Source: Opitutales bacterium (GTDB lineage Bacteria; Verrucomicrobiota; Verrucomicrobiia; Opitutales; T3Sed10-336). Taken from it: a stretch of 44,511 nt of DNA. This document shows, piece by piece, positions 16,114-26,400 of the stretch. Below the pieces are notes generated by a model. That model had not been told where the DNA came from. It did no database searches and saw only the letters and a list, made by a program, of their open reading frames with translations. The translations under genes were made by a program, and so were the position numbers. The DNA is taken from positions 1 to 44,511 of the forward strand of contig SLTG01000089.1 in NCBI GenBank assembly GCA_007130045.1. Reading direction: 5' to 3'. Position 1 is the stretch's first letter. The number at the start of each line of letters is the position of its first letter.

Positions 16114-18239
16114 GCGTCGCGACTCCTGAGCCGGCGCCACCGGGATCGCGGAATCCGGTCATCGCCCTGGTCGGCCCGCCAAACAGCGGGAAGAGTTCGC
16201 TTTTTAACCGGCTGACCGGGATGCGGCAGGAGGTGGGCAACTATCCCGGCGTCACGGTCGAACGGAAGGTCGGAAGGATTCGGAACCGCACGGGTGCGCA
16301 TTCCCTGTACGATCTTCCCGGATGCTACAGCCTGCGTTCGAGATCGCCGGATGAACGGATCGCGTCCGATTTTGTGTACGGTCGGCTTGGGGGCGAGGCG
16401 CCGCCCGACGCCATCGTGTGCCTGGTGAACGCCTGCCAACTCGACCGTCACCTTTACCTCGTTCTCCAGATGGCGGATCTCGGGAGACCGCTCGTCGTGG
16501 CGGTGAATTTTCTCGATGAAGCGGAGCGACAGGGCTTGTGCATCGACTTCGCCCTCCTTTCGGAGCGGCTCGGAGCGGCCGTTGTCGGAGTTTCCGCCCG
16601 TTCCGGGCACGGTATCGATCGGCTGAAAACGGCGATTGACGACTGCCTGCGAAACGAGCGGGCGCCCCGGCCGCAGCCCTGGCCGGCTGCGGTGGAGGAG
16701 GGCCTGGGACACCTGGAGTCGCGGCTGCCGTATTCGGAACGCCGCCGGGCGCGAGGCGAACTTCTGCGGCTGCTCTTCGATCCTTCGGGGCCGCCGGAAA
16801 CGGCCGGTGTGATCGAGGAGGCCCGGACGATTCTTCGCGGCCACGGCACACCGTCGGGGTCGGCGGAGGCGATCCACCTGCACCGCATCGCCGGGGAACT
16901 CGCACGCGAGGCCGTCCGGCGCCGGGGAGCGCTGTCCCGGGATCGAACCCGCGCGTTCGATCGTATCCTGGCGCACCGCATCGCCGGACCAGGCATATTC
17001 GCCCTCCTCATCCTGTTTGTTTTTCAGGCCGTTTACGCGGGCGCCGCACCGTTGATGGAGGGGATCGAAGAGGGCAAGTCGGTCGCGCAGGGACTGGTTG
17101 CTCCGCTGTTCGAAGGATTCCCGCTGCTGCAAAGTCTGACGGTGAACGGGGTAATGGAGGGCGTCGGGGCGTTCGTGGTATTTCTCCCGCAGATTCTCAT
17201 TCTTTTCTTCTTCATCAGTCTTCTCGAAGAAACGGGCTACCTGGCGCGGGCCGCGTTTCTGATGGATCGCCTGTTTGCCTGGTGCGGGCTCAGCGGGAAG
17301 AGCTTCGTTCCGCTTCTCTCCAGTTACGCCTGCGCCGTTCCCGGAATCCTTGCCACGCGGACCATCGAAGACTCGCGCGCGCGGCTGGGGACTATCCTTG
17401 TCGCTCCGCTGATGAGCTGCTCGGCGCGCCTGCCGGTTTACGTTCTTCTGATCGGCGCGTTTGTCGCCCCTGTTTACGGGCCGTGGATAAGCGGACTCGT
17501 TCTGTTTGGCATGCACGCGGTCGGGCTCGCCGTGGCGGTTCCGGTTGCCTGGGCGATCAACCGCTGGATTCTGCGCACGCCGGCGCAGACGTTCGTGCTG
17601 GAACTGCCTCCCCTCCGCCTGCCCCAGTGGCGCAATGTCGGCTGGCGGGTGTGGGAGAGCGGCCGCGAGTTTGTGATGAAAGCCGGCACGATCATTCTCG
17701 CGGCGACGATTGTCGTTTGGGGATTGCTCTCGTTTCCCCGGCAGGCGATCGAGGCGGCGGACGGCGAGGGGGAAGCCGTATTCGCGGAATTGGTACACGC
17801 GCCGATCGAGGAGAGTTGGCTCGGACAGGCGGGGCGATTCGTGCAGCCGGTTTTTGCTCCCGCCGGCTTCGACTGGCGGGTCACCGTCGGCATCCTGGCG
17901 AGTTTTCCCGCGCGCGAGGTGATCATTCCGACACTCGGGGTTTTGTACCGCGTGGGCGATGACGTGAATGAGGAGTCGCCGGGTTTGCGTCAGGCGTTGC
18001 GGGAACAGCGCTGGGATTCCGGGCCCCGCGCGGGGGAACCGGTTTTCACCCTGCCGGTTGCGCTGGCGCTGATGGTCTTTTTCGCCCTGTGCAGCCAATG
18101 CGCGCCCACCCTTGCCGTCATCGCGAAGGAGAGCGGCTGGCGCTGGGCGATATTCGCCTTCGCCTACCTCACTGCTCTCGCCTGGGTCGGGGCGACGGCC
18201 ACCTTTCAAACGGGGACGTGGTTCCTGGAGCGATTATGA
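16110..18239 (+). CDS. feoB: FeoB, ferrous iron transporter with N-terminal G domain
   Basis: The 709-residue protein has an N-terminal GTPase domain: G1 GPPNSGKSS (residues 22-30), switch region NYPGVTVE, G3 DLPG, G4 NFLD and G5 SARSG. The membrane part starts at about residue 285 (IAGPGIFALLILFVFQAVYA) with the two FeoB gate repeats, including FVPLLSSYACAVPGILATRT with the conserved Cys, and LVAPLMSCSARLPVYVLLIG. The C-terminal region ends in ALMVFFALCSQCAPTLAVIA. Length is slightly below the usual 700-780. The start is GTG, overlapping feoA. The G4 motif is NxxD, as expected. The protein imports Fe2+ across the inner membrane. Confidence 0.96.
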   Translation: MSVATPEPAPPGSRNPVIALVGPPNSGKSSLFNRLTGMRQEVGNYPGVTVERKVGRIRNRTGAHSLYDLPGCYSLRSRSPDERIASDFVYGRLGGEAPPDAIVCLVNACQLDRHLYLVLQMADLGRPLVVAVNFLDEAERQGLCIDFALLSERLGAAVVGVSARSGHGIDRLKTAIDDCLRNERAPRPQPWPAAVEEGLGHLESRLPYSERRRARGELLRLLFDPSGPPETAGVIEEARTILRGHGTPSGSAEAIHLHRIAGELAREAVRRRGALSRDRTRAFDRILAHRIAGPGIFALLILFVFQAVYAGAAPLMEGIEEGKSVAQGLVAPLFEGFPLLQSLTVNGVMEGVGAFVVFLPQILILFFFISLLEETGYLARAAFLMDRLFAWCGLSGKSFVPLLSSYACAVPGILATRTIEDSRARLGTILVAPLMSCSARLPVYVLLIGAFVAPVYGPWISGLVLFGMHAVGLAVAVPVAWAINRWILRTPAQTFVLELPPLRLPQWRNVGWRVWESGREFVMKAGTIILAATIVVWGLLSFPRQAIEAADGEGEAVFAELVHAPIEESWLGQAGRFVQPVFAPAGFDWRVTVGILASFPAREVIIPTLGVLYRVGDDVNEESPGLRQALREQRWDSGPRAGEPVFTLPVALALMVFFALCSQCAPTLAVIAKESGWRWAIFAFAYLTALAWVGATATFQTGTWFLERL

Positions 18240-18445
18240 ATCCCGTCGCCTCAATGGATTTTGTCCTGACCGCGATAATACTCGCGTTCGCCTGCGGCTG
18301 GCTCCTGAAACACGTCCTCGGCAGCCTGCAACCCGCCAGCCCCCTTTGCTCCCGGTCGTGTGCGCGCATGCCGGGCGTGAGCCGGGATTCCGCAAATAGC
18401 CTCCCGGCGCGCTGTGAACGCTTCGGGCCTGTGAGAGACGCTTAA
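18236..18445 (+). CDS. FeoB-associated small Cys-containing membrane protein
   Basis: The 69-residue product MNPVASMDFVLTAIILAFAC continues GWLLKHVLGSLQPASPLCSR then SCARMPG. One N-terminal membrane helix is followed by a basic tail with several Cys (C20 in the helix, then CSRSC and RCER). Small proteins with one helix and Cys clusters commonly close feoAB operons (FeoB-associated Cys-rich membrane protein). The ATG overlaps the feoB stop by four bases (ATGA), so it is coupled. Its stop overlaps the convergent cardiolipin synthase stop (18442-18445). The function is inferred from position only; the Cys pattern is sparser than in classic members. Confidence 0.65.
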   Translation: MNPVASMDFVLTAIILAFACGWLLKHVLGSLQPASPLCSRSCARMPGVSRDSANSLPARCERFGPVRDA

Positions 18446-19971
18446 AGGTACGGGGAGAATAACCAGCAAAACGAATCCCTCAGGCGGGCCGGAAGCCTGC
18501 GCCCGTCCACCTCCTCCAGGGTCACCTCCCTCCCCGACGATGCGGCTTTATCGATATAGTCGATCAGCGGGGCGGCAAAGTCTTCGCCGTACACTTCGAC
18601 CTGCAACTCAAAATTCAGGCGCAGGCTGCGCGGGTCCCAATTGGCCGAACCGATAAGGGTGTAGTATCCATCGACAATAAACAGCTTGGCGTGATTGAAC
18701 GGCGGGGGCTGGTAATAGACCTTCACCCCCCGATAAAGGATCTCCCAGAGCATATTGCGCGTGGCCCAGTGCATATAGGGGAGATTGTTTTTCCCGGGCA
18801 GCACGACAACCACCTCCACACCCCGCACCGTTGCGGCCTGGATGGCCCCGATCAGTTCTCTCGGCGGGAGAAAGTACGGAGTCATGATGCGCACGGAATG
18901 ATGGGCTTCGGCGATGGCTGCGCCCAGCAGCATGTTCAGTCGATCGAGATCCTCGTCCGGTCCGTCGGTGACGGTGCGGCACATGAATGGCCCGTCCGGC
19001 GCGCTTTCCGCGGGGGAGGGGACGTCGCGACTGCGGGTTGCGAATCGCCACATGCGCAGAAACTCTTCGCGCAACTGGGCAACCACCGGTCCGGTCAAAC
19101 GGAAATGCAGGTCGGCCGTCGGGGATCGATTGCTGGGATCCTCCACCAGGTGCCGGTCGCTCAGGTTCATTCCGCCGGTGAATCCGACCCGGTCGTCGAC
19201 GACCAGGATCTTCTGGTGATTGCGCACATTAAGGGAGAGCGAGGGCGGCAGCAGGCGCGGAGGAAGGAAGCGGGCGATACGAATGCCCGCGCGGCTGAGC
19301 GAACGGGTGGCGCGGGGAAATGAATACCACTCCCCGATGCCGTCGATGAGAACGCGGATATCCACCCCCCTCGCCGAGGCGCTCTGCAGCGCTTCGCAGA
19401 AGCGTTTGCCGGTCGAATCGCGGTCGAAGATGTAGGTTGTCAACAAGACATGACTTTCAGCCTGTTGTATGGCCTCGATCATGGCCGGATACACATTCTC
19501 GCCATTGACCAGTGCCTCGACCCCGTTCCCTGCCGTCAGCGGGTGGCGGCTGAGCGCCTGACCGATTCGCGCCAGCTTAACGTATTCACCCCGGACGGAA
19601 TCCGGCATGGGATGGATCTTTTCCAGGACACGGCCGCGCTCATAACCCATGCTGATCCCGCCAAGGCCCAGGCGCTGAGCCCGTCCCCGGGCGCGATTCA
19701 ACCCCAAAAACAGGTAGAGAACGGGGCCGCCGAGTGGTAGCAGGAAACACAAGGCAATCCATCCAAAGGCCGCCCGCGAGTCCCGCTTGTAGAGCAGCGC
19801 GTGAATCGCCGTCAGCGGCGCGAGGATGGCGTGGAAAATAAGAGCTATGAATACGTCGTATGGCAAAGGGGACCGGGCTCTGACGCTCAGCGTAAGTGGC
19901 CTGGCGAGGAAATGCAAGGCTTTCCGATGCCGTCCCCGGGGCGCGGGTTGGCAGGTTGCGATTACTGACAA
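18442..19971 (-). CDS. cls: Cardiolipin synthase, phospholipase D family
   Basis: The 509-residue protein has two N-terminal membrane helices (VFIALIFHAILAPLTAIHAL and FGWIALCFLLPLGGPVLYLF) typical of bacterial Cls, then two PLD domains. HKD motif 1 is HQKILVVDDRVGFTGGMN (His 252) and HKD motif 2 is HAKLFIVDGYYTLIGSANWD (His 427). The enzyme makes cardiolipin from phosphatidylglycerol at the inner membrane. The N-terminal 35 or so residues (SVIATCQPAPRGRHRKALHF) look atypical, so the real start may be downstream, near the first helix. The gene stands alone, converging with the Feo operon with overlapping stops. Confidence 0.92.
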   Translation of the reverse strand: MSVIATCQPAPRGRHRKALHFLARPLTLSVRARSPLPYDVFIALIFHAILAPLTAIHALLYKRDSRAAFGWIALCFLLPLGGPVLYLFLGLNRARGRAQRLGLGGISMGYERGRVLEKIHPMPDSVRGEYVKLARIGQALSRHPLTAGNGVEALVNGENVYPAMIEAIQQAESHVLLTTYIFDRDSTGKRFCEALQSASARGVDIRVLIDGIGEWYSFPRATRSLSRAGIRIARFLPPRLLPPSLSLNVRNHQKILVVDDRVGFTGGMNLSDRHLVEDPSNRSPTADLHFRLTGPVVAQLREEFLRMWRFATRSRDVPSPAESAPDGPFMCRTVTDGPDEDLDRLNMLLGAAIAEAHHSVRIMTPYFLPPRELIGAIQAATVRGVEVVVVLPGKNNLPYMHWATRNMLWEILYRGVKVYYQPPPFNHAKLFIVDGYYTLIGSANWDPRSLRLNFELQVEVYGEDFAAPLIDYIDKAASSGREVTLEEVDGRRLPARLRDSFCWLFSPYL

Positions 19972-20062
19972 AGGACGCGATTTTGGCGGGCGGAAGGTTG
20001 ATCGACGGATGGGATGAAGCGGCAGGGCGCCCGGGATTGATTCTTAATTTCCCCTTTCTCCT

Positions 20063-21847
20063 TCAGGTCACCGTTTCCGGGATGATGTCCTGCTGAATTC
20101 TCCACATTTTCGCGTATTGGCCGCCGAGGGTAATCAGATCACGGTGGGAGCCCTTTTCGATAATTTCTCCATGCTGCAGGACGACGATCTGGTCGGCTTG
20201 TTGAACGGTCGAGAGGCGGTGGGCGATCACCAGGACCGTGCGGTCCTTCATCAGTCGATTGAGAGCGGCCTGGATCCTGTTCTCGGTCAGGGTGTCGACG
20301 CTGGAAGTCGCCTCGTCGAGCACAACGATCGCCGGATTTTTGAGGAGGACACGCGCGATCGTGAGCCGTTGTTTTTCGCCCTGGCTCAAACGGATTCCGC
20401 GCTCGCCGATCTGGGTATGGATCCCGTCGGGCAGGCGGTCGACGAAAGCGTCCGCGTGCGCGGCGGAAAGCGCCTCCCACATCTCCTCCTCGGTCGCGTC
20501 CTCCCGGGCGAGGACAAGATTGTCCATCACCGTCCCTTCAAAGAGAAACGGCTCCTGGGCGACGTAGCCGATGTGGCTTCGGAGCTGTTCGAGCTCGATG
20601 CGGCGAACGTCGGCGCCGTTGAGTAGAAGCTCTCCGCCGGTGACGTCGTAATATCGCAAAAGGAGGTTCGCCAGGGTGCTTTTGCCCGCGCCGGTGTGGC
20701 CGACCAAAGCGGTAACCTTTCCGGCGTGGAGAGTGAGATTGATTCCTTCAACGACGGGCGCCCGTTCCTGGTACGCGAACGAGACGTTGCGGAATTCGGC
20801 TTCGACCAGCCCCTCTGGAAAGGTAATGGGGTTGGGATCGTTCTTCACCGCGACGGGATGGTCGAGGATCTCGAAGACCCGGTCGCCCGAGGCTTTTCCC
20901 GCGCTGATAAGCTGGTTCACTTGGTTCAGCCTATTGATCGGCTCGTAAAACATCGCGCAATAAAGGAAGAACCCGACGAGTTCACCGTGGGTCATCCGTC
21001 CTTCCATGAGCAGGTAACCGCCGAATCCAAGTACCATGACCGCGCCCATGCTTCCGATGAAGTTGCTGCACGAAATGTAAAGCGAATAGCGGTACATGGC
21101 GCGAAGCGTCGTATCCCTGAGTTTCCGGGCTCGGCCGCCAAATCGTCTCCTTTCCCTGCGATGGAGGGCAAACGCGTTGATCAGACGGTTTCCCTGCAGG
21201 TGTTCGACCAGGAGGCTGTTGAGGCTCCCGGCGCTCTCGCGGACGAGCTTCCAGTTGCGGCGGGTCATCCGCGCGTGGTTGTACCCGAAAAGTATGAGAA
21301 CCGGCAGCGGGATCATCACAAGGAGAGCGAGGCCGGGCTGGCGGAAGAGTAAAATGGTGGCGACGCCAAAAATCGTCAGAACGGCAATCAGCCCCTGCTC
21401 CGTTCCGTCGAGGATCGCCCGTTCGACGTTTTGAACGTCCTCGATGACCCGGGACGCGATTTCGCCGCTCGGCCGGTTGTCGTAATAGGAGATCGGCAGA
21501 TCGAGGAGTTTGTTGTGGACGTCGTGCCGCAGATCCAACAGCACCTTCTGTTCGAGCGTGTTGTTGATGCGGATGCGCGCGAAGTTGAAAACGTCCCTTC
21601 CCAGGTAGCACAAAACGACGACGAGCACCCCCCACATCAGCGCCGCGGGTTCCTGGCGGGGAATGACGTCGTCGATCACGAAGGAGATGATCCACGGGAT
21701 GGCGATCAGGCAAAGCGTGCTGCCGACCGCGAGCGACAGGGTCAGTGCGAATAGGCCGCGGTAGCGCAGCACGTAGGCGGCCACCCGGTAAATCGTGTTT
21801 GTTTTTGGCTGTTGCTGCTCGTTTGTTGACGTCCCCATGCGTTCCAT
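20063..21847 (-). CDS. MsbA-like ABC exporter, fused permease and ATPase
   Basis: The half-transporter has six predicted membrane helices in its first 320 residues, with the coupling segment LPISYYDNRPSGEIASRVIE. The nucleotide-binding domain has Walker A GHTGAGKST, Q-loop VAQEPFLFEGTVMDNL, signature RLSQGEKQR (LSQGE instead of LSGGQ), Walker B IVVLDEATSSVD and the switch His in IAHRLSTVQQAD. It should work as a homodimer exporting a lipid, lipid-linked or hydrophobic compound. I start it at MERMGTS because the 16 in-frame codons above (to 21895) are unlike the family. It is divergent from the DUF5069 gene across about 80 bp. Confidence 0.93.
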   Translation of the reverse strand: MERMGTSTNEQQQPKTNTIYRVAAYVLRYRGLFALTLSLAVGSTLCLIAIPWIISFVIDDVIPRQEPAALMWGVLVVVLCYLGRDVFNFARIRINNTLEQKVLLDLRHDVHNKLLDLPISYYDNRPSGEIASRVIEDVQNVERAILDGTEQGLIAVLTIFGVATILLFRQPGLALLVMIPLPVLILFGYNHARMTRRNWKLVRESAGSLNSLLVEHLQGNRLINAFALHRRERRRFGGRARKLRDTTLRAMYRYSLYISCSNFIGSMGAVMVLGFGGYLLMEGRMTHGELVGFFLYCAMFYEPINRLNQVNQLISAGKASGDRVFEILDHPVAVKNDPNPITFPEGLVEAEFRNVSFAYQERAPVVEGINLTLHAGKVTALVGHTGAGKSTLANLLLRYYDVTGGELLLNGADVRRIELEQLRSHIGYVAQEPFLFEGTVMDNLVLAREDATEEEMWEALSAAHADAFVDRLPDGIHTQIGERGIRLSQGEKQRLTIARVLLKNPAIVVLDEATSSVDTLTENRIQAALNRLMKDRTVLVIAHRLSTVQQADQIVVLQHGEIIEKGSHRDLITLGGQYAKMWRIQQDIIPETVT

Positions 21848-21930
21848 CACCGTTAAACGAATCGGACGAAAGGGCAAGATTTTGATCGTTGCCATCCCCC
21901 CTGCCTCTCGTTTACGGCTTGGAACTGGTT

Positions 21931-22353
21931 ATGTCCGAATCCGAGTTTCTTCCATCACCTTACATCCCGCATGCGTGCGGCCTGATGCACCTGCCGCGGA
22001 TGGTCGAAAAAATCCGTCGGCATTGGGCGGGCGAACTCTCACCGGCCTACCAACGCACCCTCGGCCGGGGGTTCGACGACTTGCTCTGCAGTTACATTGA
22101 CGTCCCGTTCGAGGCGTTTCTCGATGTGCTGAAGGATTGCCGGACCGAAGTCGAGATCGAGGACGCCGTGCTCAGCCTGCTGCCCGGCGAACCCGACGCT
22201 CCAGGCTGGAACAGGAAGCTCGTTCAGCGTGGATTGCACGGCGTCTCTCGCGAGCGGCTGCAGGCGAGAAAGGAGGAGCTTGGATTCTCCGATCGTGAAG
22301 ATATCATCACCATGTGCGACTTGATCGAGGTCAACGAAGGCCGAATGCCGTGA
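21931..22353 (+). CDS. DUF5069 family protein
   Basis: The 140-residue protein MSESEFLPSPYIPHACGLMH continues LPRMVEKIRRHWAGELSPAY then QRTLGRGFDDLLCSYIDVPF. The pattern SPY...G...LPRMxxKIRxHxxGxLxxxYxxxLGxGFDxxxC, ending in ITMCDLIEVNEGR, matches DUF5069, a soluble family of unknown function that I associate with Verrucomicrobiota and Planctomycetota. The ATG at 21931 gives the family N-terminus; 14 further in-frame codons upstream are not family-like. The aminotransferase gene follows 74 bp later on the same strand. Confidence 0.8.
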   Translation: MSESEFLPSPYIPHACGLMHLPRMVEKIRRHWAGELSPAYQRTLGRGFDDLLCSYIDVPFEAFLDVLKDCRTEVEIEDAVLSLLPGEPDAPGWNRKLVQRGLHGVSRERLQARKEELGFSDREDIITMCDLIEVNEGRMP

Positions 22354-22427
22354 CCGCTGAGCGGCTCGTCCTGATCTGCGCCACTTCACACTCGACACCC
22401 GACTCACTCCACCCAACCACTGGACTC

Positions 22428-23342
22428 ATGTCCGAGTACATTCAGGCAAACACGAACGGAAAGCTGCACGACGCGAACGAGCCGTCGATCTCGCCGCTCG
22501 ATCGCGGTTTTCTTTACGGGGATTCGGTTTATGAGGTTCTTCGCACCTACGATGGAGTGCTCTTCGCGTTTGAGGAGCATTTCGATCGGCTCAACCGTTC
22601 CGCCGCCGCGCTTGGGATCGAAATACCGTTCGACGGTGGGGTGCTGATAACCGAAATGCGGCGTACGATTTCGGCGTTCTTTGAAAAAACCCGAGAAAGG
22701 ACCGAGATCTACATCCGCCTGCAGATTTCGCGAGGGGCGGGAACGATCGGGTTGGACACAGCCTTGGCCGACCGGCCGCTTTACGTCCTTATCGTGCAGC
22801 GGCTTCCGCGTTGGTCCGACGACAAACTCAAGAAGGGCATCAAGCTTTCGATAGCAAACAGGCTTTGCCGGAATTCACCACAGAACCTTAACCCGGCTTG
22901 GAAGACCGGCAATTACCTGAACAACCTCATGTGTCTGCGCGAAGCCCGCCTCAGGCTTGCGGATGAAGTGGTCATTCTTAACATGGAGGGTGCCATTGCC
23001 GAGGCTTCCGTCTGTAATCTTTTCTTTGTAAAAGGCAGGAAACTGATGACTCCTCCCGCGGATACGGGTATCCTCGAAGGCATCACGAGGAAAATCGTTC
23101 TTCGCGAGGCGCTGCGATCATGGGATCTGGACATAGCGGAGCAGCGGATCTATCCCGATCAACTGGACGAATTCGACGAATGCTTCCTCACTTCGACCAC
23201 CAACGATGTCGTCCCGGTCGCCAGGATCGACGATATTGCATTCAAGGTCGGGAAGAAGACTCTTACCAGCACCGTGAAGAGGATGTTTGCCGAGTACGTC
23301 GAGAAACACAACGGGAGTGAGATCGAGATGAAGGTGTTCTGA
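22428..23342 (+). CDS. Class IV PLP-dependent aminotransferase (BCAT or D-amino acid type)
   Basis: The 304-residue protein begins MSEYIQANTNGKLHDANEPS, then SPLDRGFLYGDSVYEVLRTY, the fold-type IV N-terminal block. The PLP Lys is in NPAWKTGNYLNNLMCLREA. The pyridoxal-binding end is EASVCNLFFVKGRKLMTPPA, DTGILEGITRKIVLREA and FLTSTTNDVVPVARID. The family includes branched-chain aminotransferase, D-alanine aminotransferase and aminodeoxychorismate lyase. The YEVLRTY block fits aminotransferases rather than the lyase, but the substrate stays open. The pyruvate carboxylase gene follows 78 bp downstream on the same strand. Confidence 0.88.
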   Translation: MSEYIQANTNGKLHDANEPSISPLDRGFLYGDSVYEVLRTYDGVLFAFEEHFDRLNRSAAALGIEIPFDGGVLITEMRRTISAFFEKTRERTEIYIRLQISRGAGTIGLDTALADRPLYVLIVQRLPRWSDDKLKKGIKLSIANRLCRNSPQNLNPAWKTGNYLNNLMCLREARLRLADEVVILNMEGAIAEASVCNLFFVKGRKLMTPPADTGILEGITRKIVLREALRSWDLDIAEQRIYPDQLDEFDECFLTSTTNDVVPVARIDDIAFKVGKKTLTSTVKRMFAEYVEKHNGSEIEMKVF

Positions 23343-23420
23343 ATCGGAGAACCTCCGAAATGCCCCGTCGTAAGAACTTCAGAAATATCGAATAAACAGC
23401 GAAAAATCAGTAATGAATGC

Positions 23421-26400
23421 ATGAAAAAACTCCTTGTCGCCAATCGCAGTGAAATCGCTATCCGGGTATTCCGCGCCGCTAATGAACTTGGGTTGAGAAC
23501 CGTTGCCGTTTACGCCGAAGAGGATCGGTTCGGCGATCATCGGTTCAAGGCGGACGAAGCCTACCTCATCGGCAGGGGCAAGGGGCCGGTCGGCGCCTAT
23601 CTTGACATCGAGGGAATCATCGACCTCGCCAGGGAAAAAGAGGTCGATATGATTCACCCGGGGTACGGGTTTCTCGCCGAGAACGCGGAGTTCGCGCGGG
23701 CATGCGAGGACGCGGGGATCACCTTCATCGGGCCGCGTTCCGAGCTGTTGGCGCGGATGGGCGACAAGACGATAGCCCGCGAGGTGGCGGCGAAGGCCGG
23801 CGTACCGGTCCTGCCCGGAACCAGGAACGCGATCAAGGATCCCGGAGTCGCCGCCCGGACAGCTCGCAAAATAGGGTTTCCCCTCATCGTCAAGGCCGCC
23901 TTCGGCGGCGGAGGCCGTGGCATGCGCGTGGTGGATCGCGAGAAGGATCTCATGAAACTCCTCGGTGAGGCGCAGGGGGAAGCCGAGCGGGCGTTCGGGA
24001 ATCCGGCCGTATTTCTGGAGCGCTATATTCGGCGAGCCAAACACCTCGAGGTCCAGATCGTGGGCGACAAAAAGGGAAACCTCGTCCACCTGCACGAGCG
24101 CGATTGTTCGGTACAGCGCCGTCACCAGAAGGTCGTGGAGATCGCCCCGTCGGTCGCTGTGCCCGACGACATTCGCCGGGAAATGTGCGAGGCCGCCGTC
24201 CGGGTCGGGCGCGAGGTCGGCTACGACAACGCGGGAACGGTGGAATTCCTTCTCGACTGCGACACCGGCGAGTGGTTCTTCATCGAAATGAATCCGCGTA
24301 TCCAGGTTGAACATACGGTTACCGAGATGATCACCGACCTCGATATCGTCCGCGCCCAGATCGAGGTGGCCCAGGGATTCTCGCTCCACGGTTCCCGGGT
24401 GGGATTGCCCCGGCAGGAGGAAATTCCGCGAATCGGCTTCGCCGTCCAGTGCCGGATCACCACGGAGGATCCCGAAAACAAGTTTGTGCCGGATTACGGA
24501 AAGATCCTCAACTACCGATCGGCCGCCGGTTTCGGAATCCGGCTCGACGGCGCCATGGGGCACACGGGTTCGGTAATCACTCCTTTTTACGATTCGCTGC
24601 TCGTCAAGGTCACGGCATTCGGGCCGAACTTCGAGGTGGCGCTGCAGCGGATGGACAGGGCGCTGCGCGAGTTCAGGATTCGGGGCGTGAAGACGAATAT
24701 ACCGTTCCTGGAAAACGTCATCCACGACAAGGTGTTTCGATCGGGACAGGCGACCACAACGCTGATCGATTATACTCCCGAACTCTTTCGGTTCAGTCCG
24801 CGACGAGACCGGGCGACCCGGATCCTGAATTTTCTCGGCGACCGGATCGTAAACGGGAATCCCCACGTCAAAGGCTATAAACCGAAGGAACCGATTGCCG
24901 GGCCTGTTCCGCCGGCGTGTGACCGGAAGGTGAAGCCACCCTCCGGTACTCGGAATTACCTCAAAAAACACGGGCCGAAGAAGTTCGCCGAGTGGACGGC
25001 GCAGCAGAAGCGATTGTTGTTGACCGATACCTCTCTTCGGGACGCGCACCAGTCGCTTTTTGCCGCGCGTATGCGCACGTTTGATATGCTGGCCGCCGCG
25101 GATGCCATCGCGCGGAGGGTGCCGGGCCTGTACAGCCTGGAAATGTGGGGCGGAGCGACCTTCGACACGTCGATGCGGTTTCTGCGGGAGGATCCCTACG
25201 AACGTCTGCGCCTTCTACGTGAGAAGATTCCCAATATCTGTTTCCAGATGCTGCTGCGCGGCGCGAACGGTGTCGGGTACACGAACTATCCCGACAACGT
25301 TGTGACAGGCTTCGTCAAGCACGCCGCCGAGGCGGGAATGGATATTTTCAGGATCTTTGATTCCTTGAACTACCTCCCGAACCTGAAGGTGGCGATGGAC
25401 GCCGTGCTCAATAAAACCGACTCGGTCTGCGAGGCGGCGATCTGTTACTCCGGCGATATCCTCGACCCGGATCGCCAGAAGTATTCACTGAAGTATTACG
25501 TCAATCTTGGGAAGGAACTTGAAAAGAGGGGAGCGCACGTCCTCGCGATTAAGGACATGGCCGGATTGTGCAAGCCGTACGCGGCCACGAAACTCGTCAA
25601 TACTCTCAAGCAGGAGATTGGAATCCCAATCCATTTTCATACCCATGACAGCAGCGGCATCGCGGCTGCCTCCGTGCTTCGGGCCTGCGATGCGGGTGTC
25701 GATATCGCGGACGCCGCGATCGCTTCATTGTCCGGCTCGACGAGCCAGCCGAACCTCAATTCCATTGTCGCGGCCCTCAAAAACACCCCCCGCGATACCG
25801 GGATCGACCTGCCGGGTTTGAATGAATTCACCTACTACTGGGAGGACGTGCGGGAAATCTATGCTCCGTTCGACACCAGCCCTCCCTTTGGAAGCGCCGA
25901 GGTGTACTACCACGAAATGCCGGGCGGCCAGTACACCAACCTCCGCGAACAGGCGGAGTCCATGGGCCTTGGAAAGCGTTGGCACGAGATCGTTCGTTAT
26001 TACCGCGAGGTCAACGACCTCTTTGGCGATATCGTCAAGGTCACTCCGAGCAGCAAGGTCGTCGGGGACATGGCGATGTTCCTGATCACCCGCGGCATCG
26101 AACCCGGTGACGTGATTAACCTTGAGCCGGGAACTTCCTTTCCCGAATCGGTTGTCGATATGTTTTCCGGCGGTCTGGGTCAGTCTCCGGGCGGCTGGCC
26201 CAAGAAACTCCGGAAGGTGATTCTCGGAAAACGGAAGGCCGTCAAAGGGCGTCCGGGCGCCGGCAAACCTGCGCTCAATTTCAAAAAAGAACAGGAGTCG
26301 CTGGAGAAAAAACTGAAACGAAAGGTGACCGAGGACGAGTTTTTCTGCCACCTCATGTATCCCCGGGTATTCGAGGAGTTCGACGCCTTCAGGCAGGAAT

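Noticed and set aside
15933-18209. A 758-codon open frame antisense to feoB
   Set aside because: It lies wholly opposite a textbook FeoB, has no protein family features and is rich in Arg, Pro and Gly, as expected for the complement of GC-rich coding DNA.
23379-25049. A 556-codon open frame antisense to pyruvate carboxylase
   Set aside because: It mirrors the codon pattern of the biotin carboxylase domain and has no motif of its own.
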